64,000 bases of DNA from Streptomyces luteolifulvus (GTDB lineage Bacteria; Actinomycetota; Actinomycetes; Streptomycetales; Streptomycetaceae). This document shows, one piece after another, positions 8,897 through 20,721 of this stretch; position 1 is the first letter of the stretch; each line of letters opens with the position of its first letter. The position numbers were made by a program, and so were the translations under genes. Under the pieces are notes generated by a model. The model searched no databases and was not told where the DNA came from. It was given only the letters and a program-made list of their open reading frames with translations. The stretch spans positions 84,816 to 148,815 of the forward strand of contig NZ_VZRB01000008.1 of NCBI RefSeq assembly GCF_008806595.1, written 5' to 3'.

Positions 8897-9164
8897 ACGG
8901 TTTGGCTCCTAAGGATCCAGGAAATCGTGGTGCCGGTCGTGCCCGCCAGTATTGCCCCTCGACCATCCTGACGTGCCGGTACTCCGGTCGCACATCCGGG
9001 GTGTCCGATGATGCGTACGCTTGCCTCCGCAGATACGCACGCGAGGCCCCGCCCGCCTCAGCCGTTTCGCAACCGGGGTGCATTCCTGGTCACTTGAGAT
9101 ACGGGGCGGCCGAATTTCCGCCTTGTCATGGCCTGTTCGGCACGCTTACTTTTGGCCCTCCTGA

Positions 9165-11553
<2,389 letters not shown>

Positions 11554-11781
11554 CCATGGCTCCTCTGCGCGAGGCCGGGGCGCTGGGCCCGGCGCGGCGA
11601 ACGGTCGGCATCCATAACCAACAGCTTGCCGCTGAAAAGTCTTCCCGTCGTCGTCCCTGAGCAGGCAATGAGTCCTACTGCCGATGGAGTAGGACCGGGC
11701 CGCCGTCATCCCCAGGGTGGGTGACGCAAGGGGGAGGGCCCCTACTGGGTTCCCCCATCCGCCCTGGTACTACTGCTTCTC

Positions 11782-12519
11782 GTGGACCTCGACCCCGGAC
11801 TTGCGGCGCTGAGGCCGCTCGGCGGCTTCTTCCTCCTACGCACGGCAGGAGTGCCCCGCCCGTCGCTGCCGACGCTGGCGCGAGCATACGAAGGCGGGTC
11901 ATCGGATGTTTACGGAGATGTCCTGAATTTCCGTGTGCACAAGGTCGCGGACACGCTGCGCGCCCCCGAGGTGCGGATCGCCGCGTCCGTGGCCCACCAG
12001 GGGCTCGCGGCCCGGCTGTGGTCCGTGGCGCTCGGCTGCGCCGCCCTGTACGGCCGGATCCCCGACCTCGACGCGCGGCTGCTGCACTGGGACCCCGACG
12101 GCAGCGCCCCCGACGACCTGTGGCTGTCCGAGGTACGCCCGCTGCCCGGGGACACCGCGACCGTCGTGGACGCCGTCCTGCGCGGCCACCTCGAACCCCT
12201 GACCGCGGCCCTGCGCGCCCGCCACCGCCTCGCGCGGGGCCTGCTGTGGGGCAACGCGGCCTCCGCGCTGGCGGGTGCCGCCCGGCAACTGGACCGGTGG
12301 GCCCAGGCGAACGGGCGTACGGAAGCCGCCGCCCGGACCCGGTCCCTGACCGCGGACCTCCTCGCCCACCCCCTCCTGGCCGGCACCGGTACCCTCACCG
12401 GCACCGCCTTCCGACGTCGCAGCTGCTGTCTCTACTACCAGGTGCCCGGCGGGGGAATCTGCGGTGACTGTTGCTTCACAAGGCCCCCACGCTCTTCCCC
12501 GCGCGGCCCATCTGGGTGA
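11782..12519 (+). CDS. (2Fe-2S) protein, FhuF-like ferric reductase family
   Basis: A 245-residue protein with the C-terminal cysteine motif C-C-x10-C-x2-C (SCCLYYQVPGGGICGDC, near residue 212), the known [2Fe-2S] ligand set of FhuF-type ferric-siderophore reductases. The N-terminal part is alpha-helical and alanine rich as usual in the actinobacterial members. It probably releases iron from siderophores in the cytoplasm. The GTG start at 11782 has no clear ribosome site. It lies just ahead of the glycogen genes, with no siderophore transporter beside it. Confidence 0.85.
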   Translation: MDLDPGLAALRPLGGFFLLRTAGVPRPSLPTLARAYEGGSSDVYGDVLNFRVHKVADTLRAPEVRIAASVAHQGLAARLWSVALGCAALYGRIPDLDARLLHWDPDGSAPDDLWLSEVRPLPGDTATVVDAVLRGHLEPLTAALRARHRLARGLLWGNAASALAGAARQLDRWAQANGRTEAAARTRSLTADLLAHPLLAGTGTLTGTAFRRRSCCLYYQVPGGGICGDCCFTRPPRSSPRGPSG

Positions 12520-12556
12520 CCATGAAGGAACCAGCCGCTGCGACAGGGGGTTCCGG

Positions 12557-13708
12557 GTGAGAGTGGGACTGCTGACCCGGGAGTATCCGCCCGACGTGTA
12601 CGGCGGCGCGGGCGTCCACGTCGAGTTCCTCGCCCGCGAGTTGAGGTCCCTCGTCGACCTGGACGTGCACTGCTGGGGCGAGGGCCGCACCGACGGCGTG
12701 CTGCGCCACCGGCCCTGGTCGGCGCTCGACACCGCCAACGACGCGCTGCGCACCTTCTCCGTGGACCTCGCCATGACCGCCGCCGTCGAGGGCCGCGAGC
12801 TCGTCCACTCGCACACCTGGTACGCCAATCTGGCCGGCCACCTCGGCAAGCTCCTGTACGGCATCCCGCATGTGATGACCGCACACTCCCTGGAGCCCCT
12901 GCGCCCCTGGAAGGCCGAGCAACTCGGCGGCGGATACGCCCTGTCGGGCTGGGCCGAACGCATCGCGATCGAGGCCGCCGACGCGGTGGTCGCCGTGTCC
13001 GGAGCCATGCGCGAGGACATCCTGAACTGCTACCCGGTGCTCGACCCGGCCAAGGTCCATGTCGTGCACAACGGCATCGACACCGGCCTGTACCGGCCCG
13101 ACCCCGGCACCGACGTCCTGAACCGGATCGGCCTCGACCCGGACCGTCCGTACATCCTGTTCGTCGGCCGCATCACCCGCCAGAAGGGCGTGCCCCACCT
13201 GCTGCGCGCGGTGCGGAACATCGACCCCGCGGCGCAGGTCGTGCTGTGCGCGGGCGCCCCGGACACACCCGAGATCGACCGGGAGTTCCGTGACCTGTTC
13301 CAGGAGCTGAGCCGCGTGCGGGCGGGCGTGCACTGGATCCCGCAGATGCTGCCGCGTCCGGAGGTGATCCAACTCCTCACACACGCCGCCGCCTTCGTCT
13401 GCCCCTCCGTCTACGAGCCCCTCGGCATCGTCAACCTGGAGGCGATGGCCTGCGGCACTCCGGTCGTGGCGTCCCGGGTGGGCGGGATCCCCGAGGTGGT
13501 GGACGACGGCAAGACCGGGGTACTCGTGCCCGTGGACGACGATTTCGAGACGGGGCTCGCGCAGGCGCTCGACTCCGTGCTCGGTGATCCCGATACCGCC
13601 CGGCGGATGGGCGAGGCCGGGCGGGAACGCGCGGTGGGCGAGTTCGGCTGGGACGCGGTCGCACGGCGTACGGTCCGGCTCTACGAGGAGATCCTCAAAC
13701 AGGCGTAG
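12557..13708 (+). CDS. glgA: Glycogen synthase / alpha-maltose-1-phosphate synthase (actinobacterial GlgA)
   Basis: A 383-residue GT4-family glycosyltransferase. The start [21 protein letters not shown] and the C-terminal E-x7-E element ([19 protein letters not shown]) define the actinobacterial GlgA type. In mycobacteria this type uses ADP-glucose and glucose-1-phosphate to make maltose-1-phosphate (GlgM activity), rather than extending glycogen directly. The GTG at 12557 follows AGGGGG; the open frame extends further upstream but overlaps the preceding gene. glgC follows 50 bases downstream on the same strand, making a functional pair that supplies ADP-glucose. Confidence 0.92.
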   Translation: MRVGLLTREYPPDVYGGAGVHVEFLARELRSLVDLDVHCWGEGRTDGVLRHRPWSALDTANDALRTFSVDLAMTAAVEGRELVHSHTWYANLAGHLGKLLYGIPHVMTAHSLEPLRPWKAEQLGGGYALSGWAERIAIEAADAVVAVSGAMREDILNCYPVLDPAKVHVVHNGIDTGLYRPDPGTDVLNRIGLDPDRPYILFVGRITRQKGVPHLLRAVRNIDPAAQVVLCAGAPDTPEIDREFRDLFQELSRVRAGVHWIPQMLPRPEVIQLLTHAAAFVCPSVYEPLGIVNLEAMACGTPVVASRVGGIPEVVDDGKTGVLVPVDDDFETGLAQALDSVLGDPDTARRMGEAGRERAVGEFGWDAVARRTVRLYEEILKQA

Positions 13709-13758
13709 GCGGCCCGGCACAAGGGCAGGCATGGGTCAACCAGGTGAGGGGAGCGGCC

Positions 13759-14979
13759 ATGCGTCGTGGTGGTCCTTCGGTGCTCGGCATCGTACTGGCG
13801 GGCGGAGAGGGCAAACGCCTGATGCCCCTGACCGCGGACCGCGCCAAACCCGCGGTCACCTTCGGCGGCACCTACCGGCTCGTCGACTTCGTCCTGTCCA
13901 ACCTCGTCAACGGCGACATCCTGCGCATCTGCGTGCTCACCCAGTACAAGTCGCACTCGCTGGACCGGCACATCACCACGACCTGGCGGATGTCCAGCCT
14001 GCTCGGCAACTACATCACCCCGGTGCCCGCCCAGCAGCGCCTCGGCCCGCGCTGGTACCTCGGCAGCGCGGACGCCATCCTGCAGTCCCTGAACCTGATC
14101 TACGACGAGCGGCCCGAATACGTCGCCGTCTTCGGCGCCGACCACGTCTACCGCATGGACCCGCGGCAGATGCTCGCCCAGCACATCGACAGCGGCGCGG
14201 GCGTGACGGTGGCCGGGATCCGCGTCCCGCGCGGCGAGTCCTCGTCGTTCGGAGTGATCAGTCCCGGCTCCGACGGCCAGACCGTGGAACGCTTCCTGGA
14301 GAAGCCGGCCGACCCGCCGGGCCTCCCCGACGACCCGGAGAGCGTCTTCGCCTCCATGGGCAACTACATCTTCACCACCAAGACCCTGATCGAGGCGCTC
14401 CAACGGGACGCCGAGGACGACGGCTCGGTGCACGACATGGGCGGCTCGATCCTGCCCCAGCTCACCGACCGCGGAGAGGCCCAGCTCTACGACTTCAGCG
14501 CCAACCACGTGCCCGGCGAGACCAGCCGCGACCAGGGCTACTGGCGCGACGTGGGCACCCTAGACGCGTACTACGACGCCCATATGGACCTGATCGCCGA
14601 GCGCCCCGCCTTCAACCTGTACAACCGCAGCTGGCCCATCTACACCCACTCCGGCCAGCTCTCCCCGGCCCGCTTCAACGCCGGCGGCATCGCCGGTGAG
14701 TCGATCATCAGCGCGGGCTGCCTCATCCGCGGACAGGTCACCCGCTCCGTGCTCTCCCCGGGCGTCGTGGTCGACCCCGGTGCGGTGGTCCAGGGCTCGG
14801 TGCTGCACGACAACGTCCACATCGGGCGGGGTGCGGTGGTGCGCGGTGCCGTGCTCGACAAGAACGTCGAAGTACCGCCGGGCGCGACGATCGGGGTCAA
14901 TCCGGAGCGGGACGCGGAGCTGTACACGGTGTCCAAGGGCGGAGTCATCGCGCTGGGGAAGGGCCAGCTGGTGACCTGA
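13759..14979 (+). CDS. glgC: Glucose-1-phosphate adenylyltransferase GlgC
   Basis: Makes ADP-glucose from glucose-1-phosphate and ATP, the committed step to glycogen. The 406-residue protein has the nucleotide-binding [13 protein letters not shown] at about 13-25, RAKPAV, then [12 protein letters not shown]. It ends in a left-handed beta-helix with hexapeptide repeats ([22 protein letters not shown]). The ATG at 13759 has GAGGGGAG seven bases upstream; the GTG 15 bases earlier would overlap that site. It forms an operon with glgA. Confidence 0.96.
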   Translation: MRRGGPSVLGIVLAGGEGKRLMPLTADRAKPAVTFGGTYRLVDFVLSNLVNGDILRICVLTQYKSHSLDRHITTTWRMSSLLGNYITPVPAQQRLGPRWYLGSADAILQSLNLIYDERPEYVAVFGADHVYRMDPRQMLAQHIDSGAGVTVAGIRVPRGESSSFGVISPGSDGQTVERFLEKPADPPGLPDDPESVFASMGNYIFTTKTLIEALQRDAEDDGSVHDMGGSILPQLTDRGEAQLYDFSANHVPGETSRDQGYWRDVGTLDAYYDAHMDLIAERPAFNLYNRSWPIYTHSGQLSPARFNAGGIAGESIISAGCLIRGQVTRSVLSPGVVVDPGAVVQGSVLHDNVHIGRGAVVRGAVLDKNVEVPPGATIGVNPERDAELYTVSKGGVIALGKGQLVT

Positions 14980-15145
14980 CGGTGACTGTGGTGCCCCTGA
15001 GGGCTTCTGAGGCCTCTGAGGCGGATGGTGCACCAGGCGGAGTCTTTAATCTGCCGTTAACTGTGCGTAGCCTGATCGTACTTGACCGTAATCACCTCGG
15101 GGCGATTGACTGCTTGCCCACCCGTCGTCGACGCGAGGCAAGCCT

Positions 15146-16465
15146 GTGACTTCTGACCTGCTCGCTCCCCTCGACCTGGCGTTCTGGAACATCGAGTCCG
15201 ACCGGCACCCGATGCACCTGGCCGCGCTCGGTGTCTTCGCCGCGCACTCGCCCACCGCGGGCGCCCACGCGGCCGACCTGCTCGCCGCCCGGGCCGCCGC
15301 CGTGCCCGGACTGCGGATGCGGATCCGGGACGTGTGGCAGCCGCTCTCCTTCGGCAGCGCCACACGTGAGCCCGACCCCGGCTTCGACCCCATGAACCAT
15401 GTCCGCCTGCACGCCCCCACAGCCGACTTCCAGGCCGTGGCCGGGCGGCTCATGGAGCGCTCGCTGGAGCGCGGGCGGCCGCCGTGGGAGGCCCATGTGC
15501 TGCCGGGGGAGGACGGTGTGTCCTTCGCCGTGCTCTTCAAGTTCCACCACGCCCTCGCCGACGGGCTGCGCGCACTCGGCCTGGCCGCCGCCGTCCTCGA
15601 CCCCATGGACCTGCCCGCACGGCGCCCCCGGCGGGAGGAGCCACCGCACGGCCGCCTCCCGGACGTGCGCAAGCTGCCGGACTTGCTGCGCGGCGCGGTG
15701 TCCGACCTGGGACGGGCCCTCGACATCGGCGCCTCCCTCGCCGTGTCCGGCCTCGGTGTGCACTCCTCGCCCGCGCTGACCGCCGAGCCCAGCGGGACCC
15801 GCCGCACCGACGGGGTGGCCGTCGACCTCGACGATGTGCACCGGATCCGCAAGGCCGTCGGCGGCACCGTCAACGACGTACTGATCGCCGTCGTCGCGGG
15901 CGCCCTGCGCCGCTGGCTGGACGAACGCGGCGACGGCAGCGAGGGTGTGCGGCCCCGTGCGCTGATCCCCGTCTCCAAGCGGCGTCCGCGCACCGCCCAC
16001 CCGCAGGGCAACCGGCTCTCCGGCTATGTGATACGGCTGCCGGTGAACGACCCCGACCCGCTGCGCCGCCTGCACAGCGTCCGCTCGGCCATGGACCGCA
16101 ACAAGGACGCCGGCCCCAACCGGGGCGCCGGCGCCGTCGCGCTGCTCGCCGACCATGTCCCGGCGCTCGGCCACCGGCTCGGCGGGCCCCTGGCCGGCCA
16201 GGCCGCGCGGCTGTGGTTCGACATCCTTGTCACCAGCGTGCCGCTGCCCGGCCTCGGCCTGAAACTCGGCGGCAACCCGGTCACCGAGGTCTACCCGTTC
16301 GCCCCGCTGGCCCGCGGCCACTCCCTGGCGGTCGCGATCTCGACGTACCGCGGACACGTCCACTACGGGCTCGTCGCCGACGCCGAGGCCGTCCCGGACC
16401 TCGACCGCCTGGCCCGCGCCGTGTCCGAGGAGGTGGAGACACTGATCACCGCCTGCGCCCCCTGA
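15146..16465 (+). CDS. Wax ester synthase / diacylglycerol acyltransferase (WS/DGAT)
   Basis: Transfers acyl-CoA to diacylglycerol (or a fatty alcohol), forming storage triacylglycerol at the membrane. The 439-residue protein has the N-terminal PLDLAFW, the catalytic HHALADG (residues 134-140) and the late motif NDVLIAVVAGALRRWL. Streptomyces store mainly triacylglycerol, so DGAT activity is most likely. The GTG start follows GAGG. It lies after glgC by 166 bases on the same strand, so a separate promoter is possible. Confidence 0.92.
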   Translation: MTSDLLAPLDLAFWNIESDRHPMHLAALGVFAAHSPTAGAHAADLLAARAAAVPGLRMRIRDVWQPLSFGSATREPDPGFDPMNHVRLHAPTADFQAVAGRLMERSLERGRPPWEAHVLPGEDGVSFAVLFKFHHALADGLRALGLAAAVLDPMDLPARRPRREEPPHGRLPDVRKLPDLLRGAVSDLGRALDIGASLAVSGLGVHSSPALTAEPSGTRRTDGVAVDLDDVHRIRKAVGGTVNDVLIAVVAGALRRWLDERGDGSEGVRPRALIPVSKRRPRTAHPQGNRLSGYVIRLPVNDPDPLRRLHSVRSAMDRNKDAGPNRGAGAVALLADHVPALGHRLGGPLAGQAARLWFDILVTSVPLPGLGLKLGGNPVTEVYPFAPLARGHSLAVAISTYRGHVHYGLVADAEAVPDLDRLARAVSEEVETLITACAP

Positions 16466-16578
16466 TCGCCCCGTCTTGCCGCCCGTGTTTGGCGGTGCGG
16501 CCCGGCGCTCCGTAAAATCCCCCGTTCGAAGGCGGTCGCGGTCGGAGCGCCGCGGGACATCAGGGAACGGCAGCGGGC

Positions 16579-18072
16579 ATGACGGTGACAGACAACGGCT
16601 CTTCGATCACGGACGCGGTGGTCCACGGGCCCGGCATCGACCCGGAGCGGCTCGCCGTCTGCCTCAGCGTGCTCGAGGAACTCGACAAGCTGGACATCGA
16701 CCACCCCGACGCGATCGCCGTGCGCCGCGCCACCGCCGGCGTTTACCGCACCGTCAAGCAGCGCCGCCGCCAGGAGCGCCGGGCCGCCAAGACCGCACAC
16801 GACAAGGCGGTCACGGAGGCCACCGCGACCGGCTCCGCCCAGCGCATCGACGACGAGACGGAAGGCATCCTGCCGTCCTCGGTCACCGCGGAGGGACAGA
16901 TCGCGGGGATACTCCAGCGCCCGCGCTCCTGCTACACCTGCAAGAGCCGCTATGTGGAAGTCGACTACTTCTACCACCAGCTCTGTCCCGACTGCGCCCA
17001 GGTGAACCGCTCCCGGCGCGACGCCCGCGCCGACCTCACCGGCAAGCGCGCCCTGCTCACCGGCGGCCGCGCCAAGATCGGCATGTACATCGCCCTCAGG
17101 CTGCTCCGGGACGGCGCCCACACCACGATCACCACCCGCTTCCCGAAGGACGCCATCCGCCGCTTCAAGGCCATGGACGACTCTGCGGACTGGATGCACC
17201 GGCTGGAGGTCGTCGGCATCGACCTGCGCGACCCGGCGCAGGCCGTGGCCCTCGCCGACCAGGTCGCCGAGGCGGGACCGCTCGACATCCTCATCAACAA
17301 CGCGACGCAGACCGTGCGCCGTCTGCCCGCCGCCTACGCCGCCCTGGTCGACGGCGAGAGCGCTCCGCTGCCCGCCGGTGAACTGCCCGCCCACCACGTC
17401 ATCGGCGCCTTCAACTCCGGTGCGGTCGACGGCCTCGCCGCGCTGCCCCTCGGCACCAGCGGCCTGGACGCGCAGAAGGTCGCCGACCTCGCCCTGGTCG
17501 CGGGCAACGCGAGCGTCGCCCGGCACCTCGACGGCACCGCCATCGACGCGGGCGGCCTGGTCCCCGACGTCGTCGACAGCAACACCTGGGTGCAGACCAT
17601 CGACCAGATCTCCCCGGTGGAGCTCCTCGAGACCCAGCTGTGCAACTACACGTCGCCGTTCATCCTGATCAGCATGCTCCGCCCGGCCATGGCCGACGCC
17701 GCCAGGAAGGCCACGAGCGGGCGCGCGTACGTGGTCAACGTCTCGGCGATGGAGGGCGTGTTCGGCCGCGGCTACAAGGGCGCGGGCCACCCGAACACCA
17801 ACGCCGCCAAGGCCGCGATGAACATGGTCACGCGGACCAGCGCCCAGGAGATGTTCCAGACCGACGGCATCCTCATGACCTCCGTCGACACGGGCTGGAT
17901 CACCGACGAGCGCCCGCACTTCGACAAGATCCGCCTCGCCGAGGCCGGCTTCCACGCTCCGCTCGATCTGGTCGACGGCGCGGCCCGCGTCTACGACCCG
18001 ATCGTGCGCGGCGAAGAGGGCGAGGACCTGTACGGCGTCTTCCTCAAGGACTACGCGCCCGGCAAGTGGTGA
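16579..18072 (+). CDS. Atypical SDR protein with N-terminal extension and zinc ribbon
   Basis: A 497-residue protein. Residues 1-110 are helical and charged, then C118-x2-C121 and C136-x2-C139 form a zinc ribbon (CYTCK, CPDCA). A Rossmann domain starts at TGGRAKIG (161-168), with LINNATQTV further on. The usual catalytic YxxxK is replaced: the lysine in HPNTNAAKAAMN is preceded by Thr/Asn rather than Tyr. It may therefore be a non-classical oxidoreductase or a binding protein. A related arrangement occurs in a little-studied SDR branch. The ATG at 16579 lies just after GCAGCGGGC, a weak ribosome site. Function is unknown. Confidence 0.8.
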   Translation: MTVTDNGSSITDAVVHGPGIDPERLAVCLSVLEELDKLDIDHPDAIAVRRATAGVYRTVKQRRRQERRAAKTAHDKAVTEATATGSAQRIDDETEGILPSSVTAEGQIAGILQRPRSCYTCKSRYVEVDYFYHQLCPDCAQVNRSRRDARADLTGKRALLTGGRAKIGMYIALRLLRDGAHTTITTRFPKDAIRRFKAMDDSADWMHRLEVVGIDLRDPAQAVALADQVAEAGPLDILINNATQTVRRLPAAYAALVDGESAPLPAGELPAHHVIGAFNSGAVDGLAALPLGTSGLDAQKVADLALVAGNASVARHLDGTAIDAGGLVPDVVDSNTWVQTIDQISPVELLETQLCNYTSPFILISMLRPAMADAARKATSGRAYVVNVSAMEGVFGRGYKGAGHPNTNAAKAAMNMVTRTSAQEMFQTDGILMTSVDTGWITDERPHFDKIRLAEAGFHAPLDLVDGAARVYDPIVRGEEGEDLYGVFLKDYAPGKW

Positions 18073-18147
18073 CCCGCCGCCCGGGGACGCCTACCCTGGG
18101 TATTGCCGGGAACCGCAGTCAGCGGGTATCCCGGGCCGGGAGTTGCC

Positions 18148-18381
18148 ATGTCCAGTCCATACAGCATCGATCCGCGTGCCTTCGACGATCCGCGCAACCA
18201 CTACCCGACGGACGAGCAGTTCTATCTGAGCGACCGCCCGGCCCATCCTGTGCTTCCGGAGGACCGGCCCCGTGGCGGCGGGCCCGCCGCTCCGCTGAAG
18301 CACCGCGGGTTCTGGGGCACGGTCGGCTTCGTGGCCGCCATCGTCCTGGTGATCCTCATGGGGATCGCGTTGTTCCCGTGA
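18148..18381 (+). CDS. Small single-pass membrane protein
   Basis: A 77-residue protein with a tyrosine- and aspartate-rich N-terminus (SSPYSIDPRAFDDP) and one C-terminal membrane helix, VGFVAAIVLVILMGIAL. The ATG at 18148 has GGGAG five bases upstream. No known family is recognised; the topology suggests an inner-membrane peptide with its N-terminus in the cytoplasm. It sits 75 bases after the SDR-zinc ribbon gene on the same strand. Confidence 0.75.
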   Translation: MSSPYSIDPRAFDDPRNHYPTDEQFYLSDRPAHPVLPEDRPRGGGPAAPLKHRGFWGTVGFVAAIVLVILMGIALFP

Positions 18382-18399
18382 TGCCCGACGGTCAGCGAC

Positions 18400-19070
18400 C
18401 CGCGTGCGGTGGCGCGTACCCCCGCCGCCGGGGGGGGGGGCCGCCGCCGCCCCCCCCCCCCCCCCGACCCGGTCTCCCCGTCCACCACCAGATCGGCCCC
18501 GGTCACCCACTCCGCCGCGTCCGAGGCCGGGCCACACCACCGCCCGCGCCACGTCCTCGGGCTCCCCGATCCGCCCGAGCGGCAGTCCCGAGGCCACCTC
18601 CCGCTCTCCGGGCTCCCACACGAAGTTTGGCCCCACATGTCCGGCGCCCTCCGTGCAGATGTCGACCACCGCGCCGCCGTGTTCACCCAGCCACGCCCGC
18701 CACGCGGACTGCCCCAGCCGCAGCGGAGCCTCGACATTGACGGCGAACGCCTCGCGCCAGGCGCCCGGATCAGCCTCCATGAGCGGCCCGTACGGCCGAT
18801 TCGTCGCGGCCTTGTCGACCACCACTCGATCCGGCCGAACTCGCGCAGCGCCGGCTCCGTGACCCGTGCCGGATGGGTCCGGGTCGGCGACGCTGCCGGC
18901 CGACGCCGCCCAACTCCTCCGTGGTCCGCCGCACGTCGTCGGCGTTCCGCGCGGTCACGCACACCAGCGCCCCGGCCGCGGCCGTGCCGGCGGGCGACGG
19001 CGAGGCCGATACCCCGCGTGCCGCCGGTCACCACGGCGGCCCTGCCCTGAAGTCCGTACGGCGGCATCAT
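18400..19070 (-). pseudogene. Broken SDR oxidoreductase gene
   Basis: The start is a normal SDR: GLQGRAAVVTGGTRGIGLAVARR. The frame then shifts (TAAAGALVCVTARNADDV in another frame) and shifts again before NRPYGPLMEADPGAWREAF and FAVNVEAPLRLGQSAW in a third frame. After GAVVDICTEGAGHVGPN the sequence jumps directly to FVWEPGEREVASGLPLGRIG, so the segment with the catalytic YxxxK is missing. A last shift falls near EDVARAVVW. The 3' end runs into G11 and C16 homopolymers. Several lesions at once indicate true decay rather than one sequencing error, though homopolymer error may add to it. Confidence 0.85.
18430..18465. repeat. G11 / (CCG)n / C16 homopolymer tract
   Basis: Eleven consecutive G (18430-18440), then CCGCCGCCG, then sixteen consecutive C (18450-18465). 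It lies at the 3' end of the broken SDR gene. Tracts this long are prone to slippage in vivo and to miscalling, so the exact lengths should not be trusted. Confidence 0.9.
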
Positions 19071-19095
19071 CGCCGTACCGTCTCATGACGGTCCG

Positions 19096-19536
19096 TCAGT
19101 CGACGGCCCGCAGGCGCGAGTTGCGTGCCGCCACCAGTTCCAGGACGGTGCGCCAGTCCTCCAGGACCCCGGCGTCGAACCCGGCGGTCCGGCTCTCCTC
19201 CTCGGCCTGGCGCAGCCGCAGCAGGTCGTCGTCGGCAGGGCTGCCGGCCCGGGTGTGCCCGCTGACGAGACGGAAGACCCGCTCGCCGAGCAGGGATCGC
19301 ACCGCGTGGGCCGCGCTGTCGGTGTGAGCGCCGGGCCGCAGCAGTGGGCCGATGGCCCGCACCAGGCCCGCCACTTGGAGTTCCTTGTCGGCGGGGCGGC
19401 TGCGGCGCAGCAGCGCCGCGGTCCGCAGGGCGTGCTGGTGCGGATCTCCCGGGCCCCTTCCGTGCGGCGGCGCGGTCGGCGCACCCCGGCAGGCGTACAG
19501 CAGATCCATCAGCTCTTCGACACTGCGCAGCTCCAT
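19096..19536 (-). CDS. Degenerate HD-domain (metal phosphohydrolase-like) protein
   Basis: A 146-residue protein with the layout of small HD-superfamily proteins: HQHALRTAALLRR near residue 33 and KELQVAGLVRAIGPLL near residue 50. In the usual form this second motif reads AGLVHDIGH; here the His-Asp metal pair is replaced by Arg-Ala, and the next His by Pro. It is therefore probably not catalytic as a phosphohydrolase. The ATG at 19536 has GGGAGGG nine bases upstream. It lies beside the broken SDR gene, which suggests a common loss of function in this patch. Confidence 0.7.
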   Translation of the reverse strand: MELRSVEELMDLLYACRGAPTAPPHGRGPGDPHQHALRTAALLRRSRPADKELQVAGLVRAIGPLLRPGAHTDSAAHAVRSLLGERVFRLVSGHTRAGSPADDDLLRLRQAEEESRTAGFDAGVLEDWRTVLELVAARNSRLRAVD

Positions 19537-20007
19537 GCGCCAGTCCCTCCCGCCGGACGGGGCTTTGCCGTCCGCCAGCAGATCATGGCCGGCTTGCGAT
19601 ACGGCCAACGGGACTTGAACTGCGCGGCCCGCTCCCGGCCGGGCTCGGCGGCGTGTGCGCCCGAGTAGGCCGGACGGGTGACCCAAAACTACGCATTCAG
19701 CTGCAAACAGGCACAGACTCAGTTCGACCGAGTACGGAGTGACTTGCGAAAGTTACACCAAGTTTTCAGCCCCATCGAGCGGACCCCCGCTCATTTGGTT
19801 AGTCTGTATCGGACGGACAGCAGTACGGGGTCCTACCCACACCCACGGTCCGTCATGGGACAAGCCGGCTCACAACGGCCTGCTCTCGTACGAGGTACCG
19901 GCGCCACCGCGTCCGAGTCGTTGACACAGACCCGAGCGGGCGCAGGGTGCCGGATCGCAGACCGGCCGACGTGCCCCGAGGGTGACCCGACACATAAGGA
20001 GTGCGCG
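19537..20007. other. Intergenic region upstream of HD-like and 57-residue genes
   Basis: A 471-base divergent gap. It contains a GGACGG..CCGTCC hairpin near 19555 (leader of the HD-like gene) and an AT-richer block around 19680-19810 that is unlike the coding neighbours and probably holds promoters. TTGACA at 19921 fits a -35 element, but no convincing -10 was found, so no promoter is claimed. Confidence 0.5.
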
Positions 20008-20181
20008 GTGACACCGGAGAAGACGAATCGCGATCAGCGCCCCAAGGAACGTCCTGAGCGCGCGGGCCGCCGGCCCGGAGAGCTCGGCAGCCTGGACGTG
20101 TGGGCCCGGTCCGCCCCCATCCGCCTGGCGGGCTACGAGGAGGACCTCGAGGAGCCCCACATCCTGCCCAGCGTGGACTGA
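20008..20181 (+). CDS. 57-residue hydrophilic peptide, unknown function
   Basis: A small frame with an excellent ribosome site (AAGGAG, six bases before GTG). The N-terminal half is basic and proline-containing (KERPERAGRRPGEL), the C-terminal half acidic (LAGYEEDLEEPHILPSVD). No signal peptide, membrane segment or cysteine. Codon usage follows the GC3 pattern of its neighbours, which supports translation. It is not recognised as a known family. A peptide of this size with a basic leader-like half could be a regulator or a precursor, but no maturation gene is adjacent, so this is not claimed. Confidence 0.7.
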   Translation: MTPEKTNRDQRPKERPERAGRRPGELGSLDVWARSAPIRLAGYEEDLEEPHILPSVD

Positions 20182-20235
20182 CGCCGGCAGGACCGTCGCG
20201 ATCGCCGACCGCATGGGCGTGCCAGACTCACGCCC

Positions 20236-20721
20236 ATGCTGATCAGAGAAGCCGCGGCCGGGGACTGGCCGCGCATCTGGCCCTTCTGGCACCGGATCGT
20301 CGCCGCGGGCGAGACCTACGCCTGGGACCGGGACACCTCCGAGGAGGCGGCCCGGTCCCTCTGGATGAGCCCGGAGAAACGGGTGTTCGTCGTCGAGGAC
20401 GAGACCGGCGCCGTCGTCGCCTCCGCGTATGTCACCCCCAACTACGGCGGCCCCGCGGCCCGTATCGCCAACGCGGGCTTCATGGTCGACCCCGACCAGG
20501 CCGGCCGCGGCATCGGCCGCGCCCTCGCCGAACACATCCTGGCCGCCGCCGAGGCCGACGGCTACCGCGGCATGGTCTTCAACGCCGTGGTCGAAACCAA
20601 CCCGGCCGTGGGCCTGTGGACCTCCCTGGGCTTCACGATCCTGGGGACGGTACCGGCCGCGTTCGACCACCCACGGCACGGGCCGGTGGGCCTGCACATC
20701 ATGTACAGGGCCCTCGTGTAG
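20236..20721 (+). CDS. GNAT family N-acetyltransferase
   Basis: A 161-residue full-length GNAT. The acetyl-CoA loop is VDPDQAGRGIGRALAEH (near residues 83-99) and the late NPAVGLWTSLGF matches phosphinothricin/L-amino-acid-type acetyltransferases. It probably acetylates a small amine. The ATG at 20236 lies 54 bases after the 57-residue gene. Its stop codon is inside a hairpin shared with the convergent amidase gene. Confidence 0.88.
   Translation: MLIREAAAGDWPRIWPFWHRIVAAGETYAWDRDTSEEAARSLWMSPEKRVFVVEDETGAVVASAYVTPNYGGPAARIANAGFMVDPDQAGRGIGRALAEHILAAAEADGYRGMVFNAVVETNPAVGLWTSLGFTILGTVPAAFDHPRHGPVGLHIMYRALV

Noticed and set aside
15000..15145. Promoter for the WS/DGAT gene
   Set aside because: Several TTGAC- and TTAACT-like words occur, but none has a partner -10 at 16-19 bases, so no promoter is claimed.
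18430..18465. Phase-variable contingency tract controlling an SDR enzyme
   Set aside because: The gene is broken at several other sites and lacks its active site, so switching one tract would not restore it.
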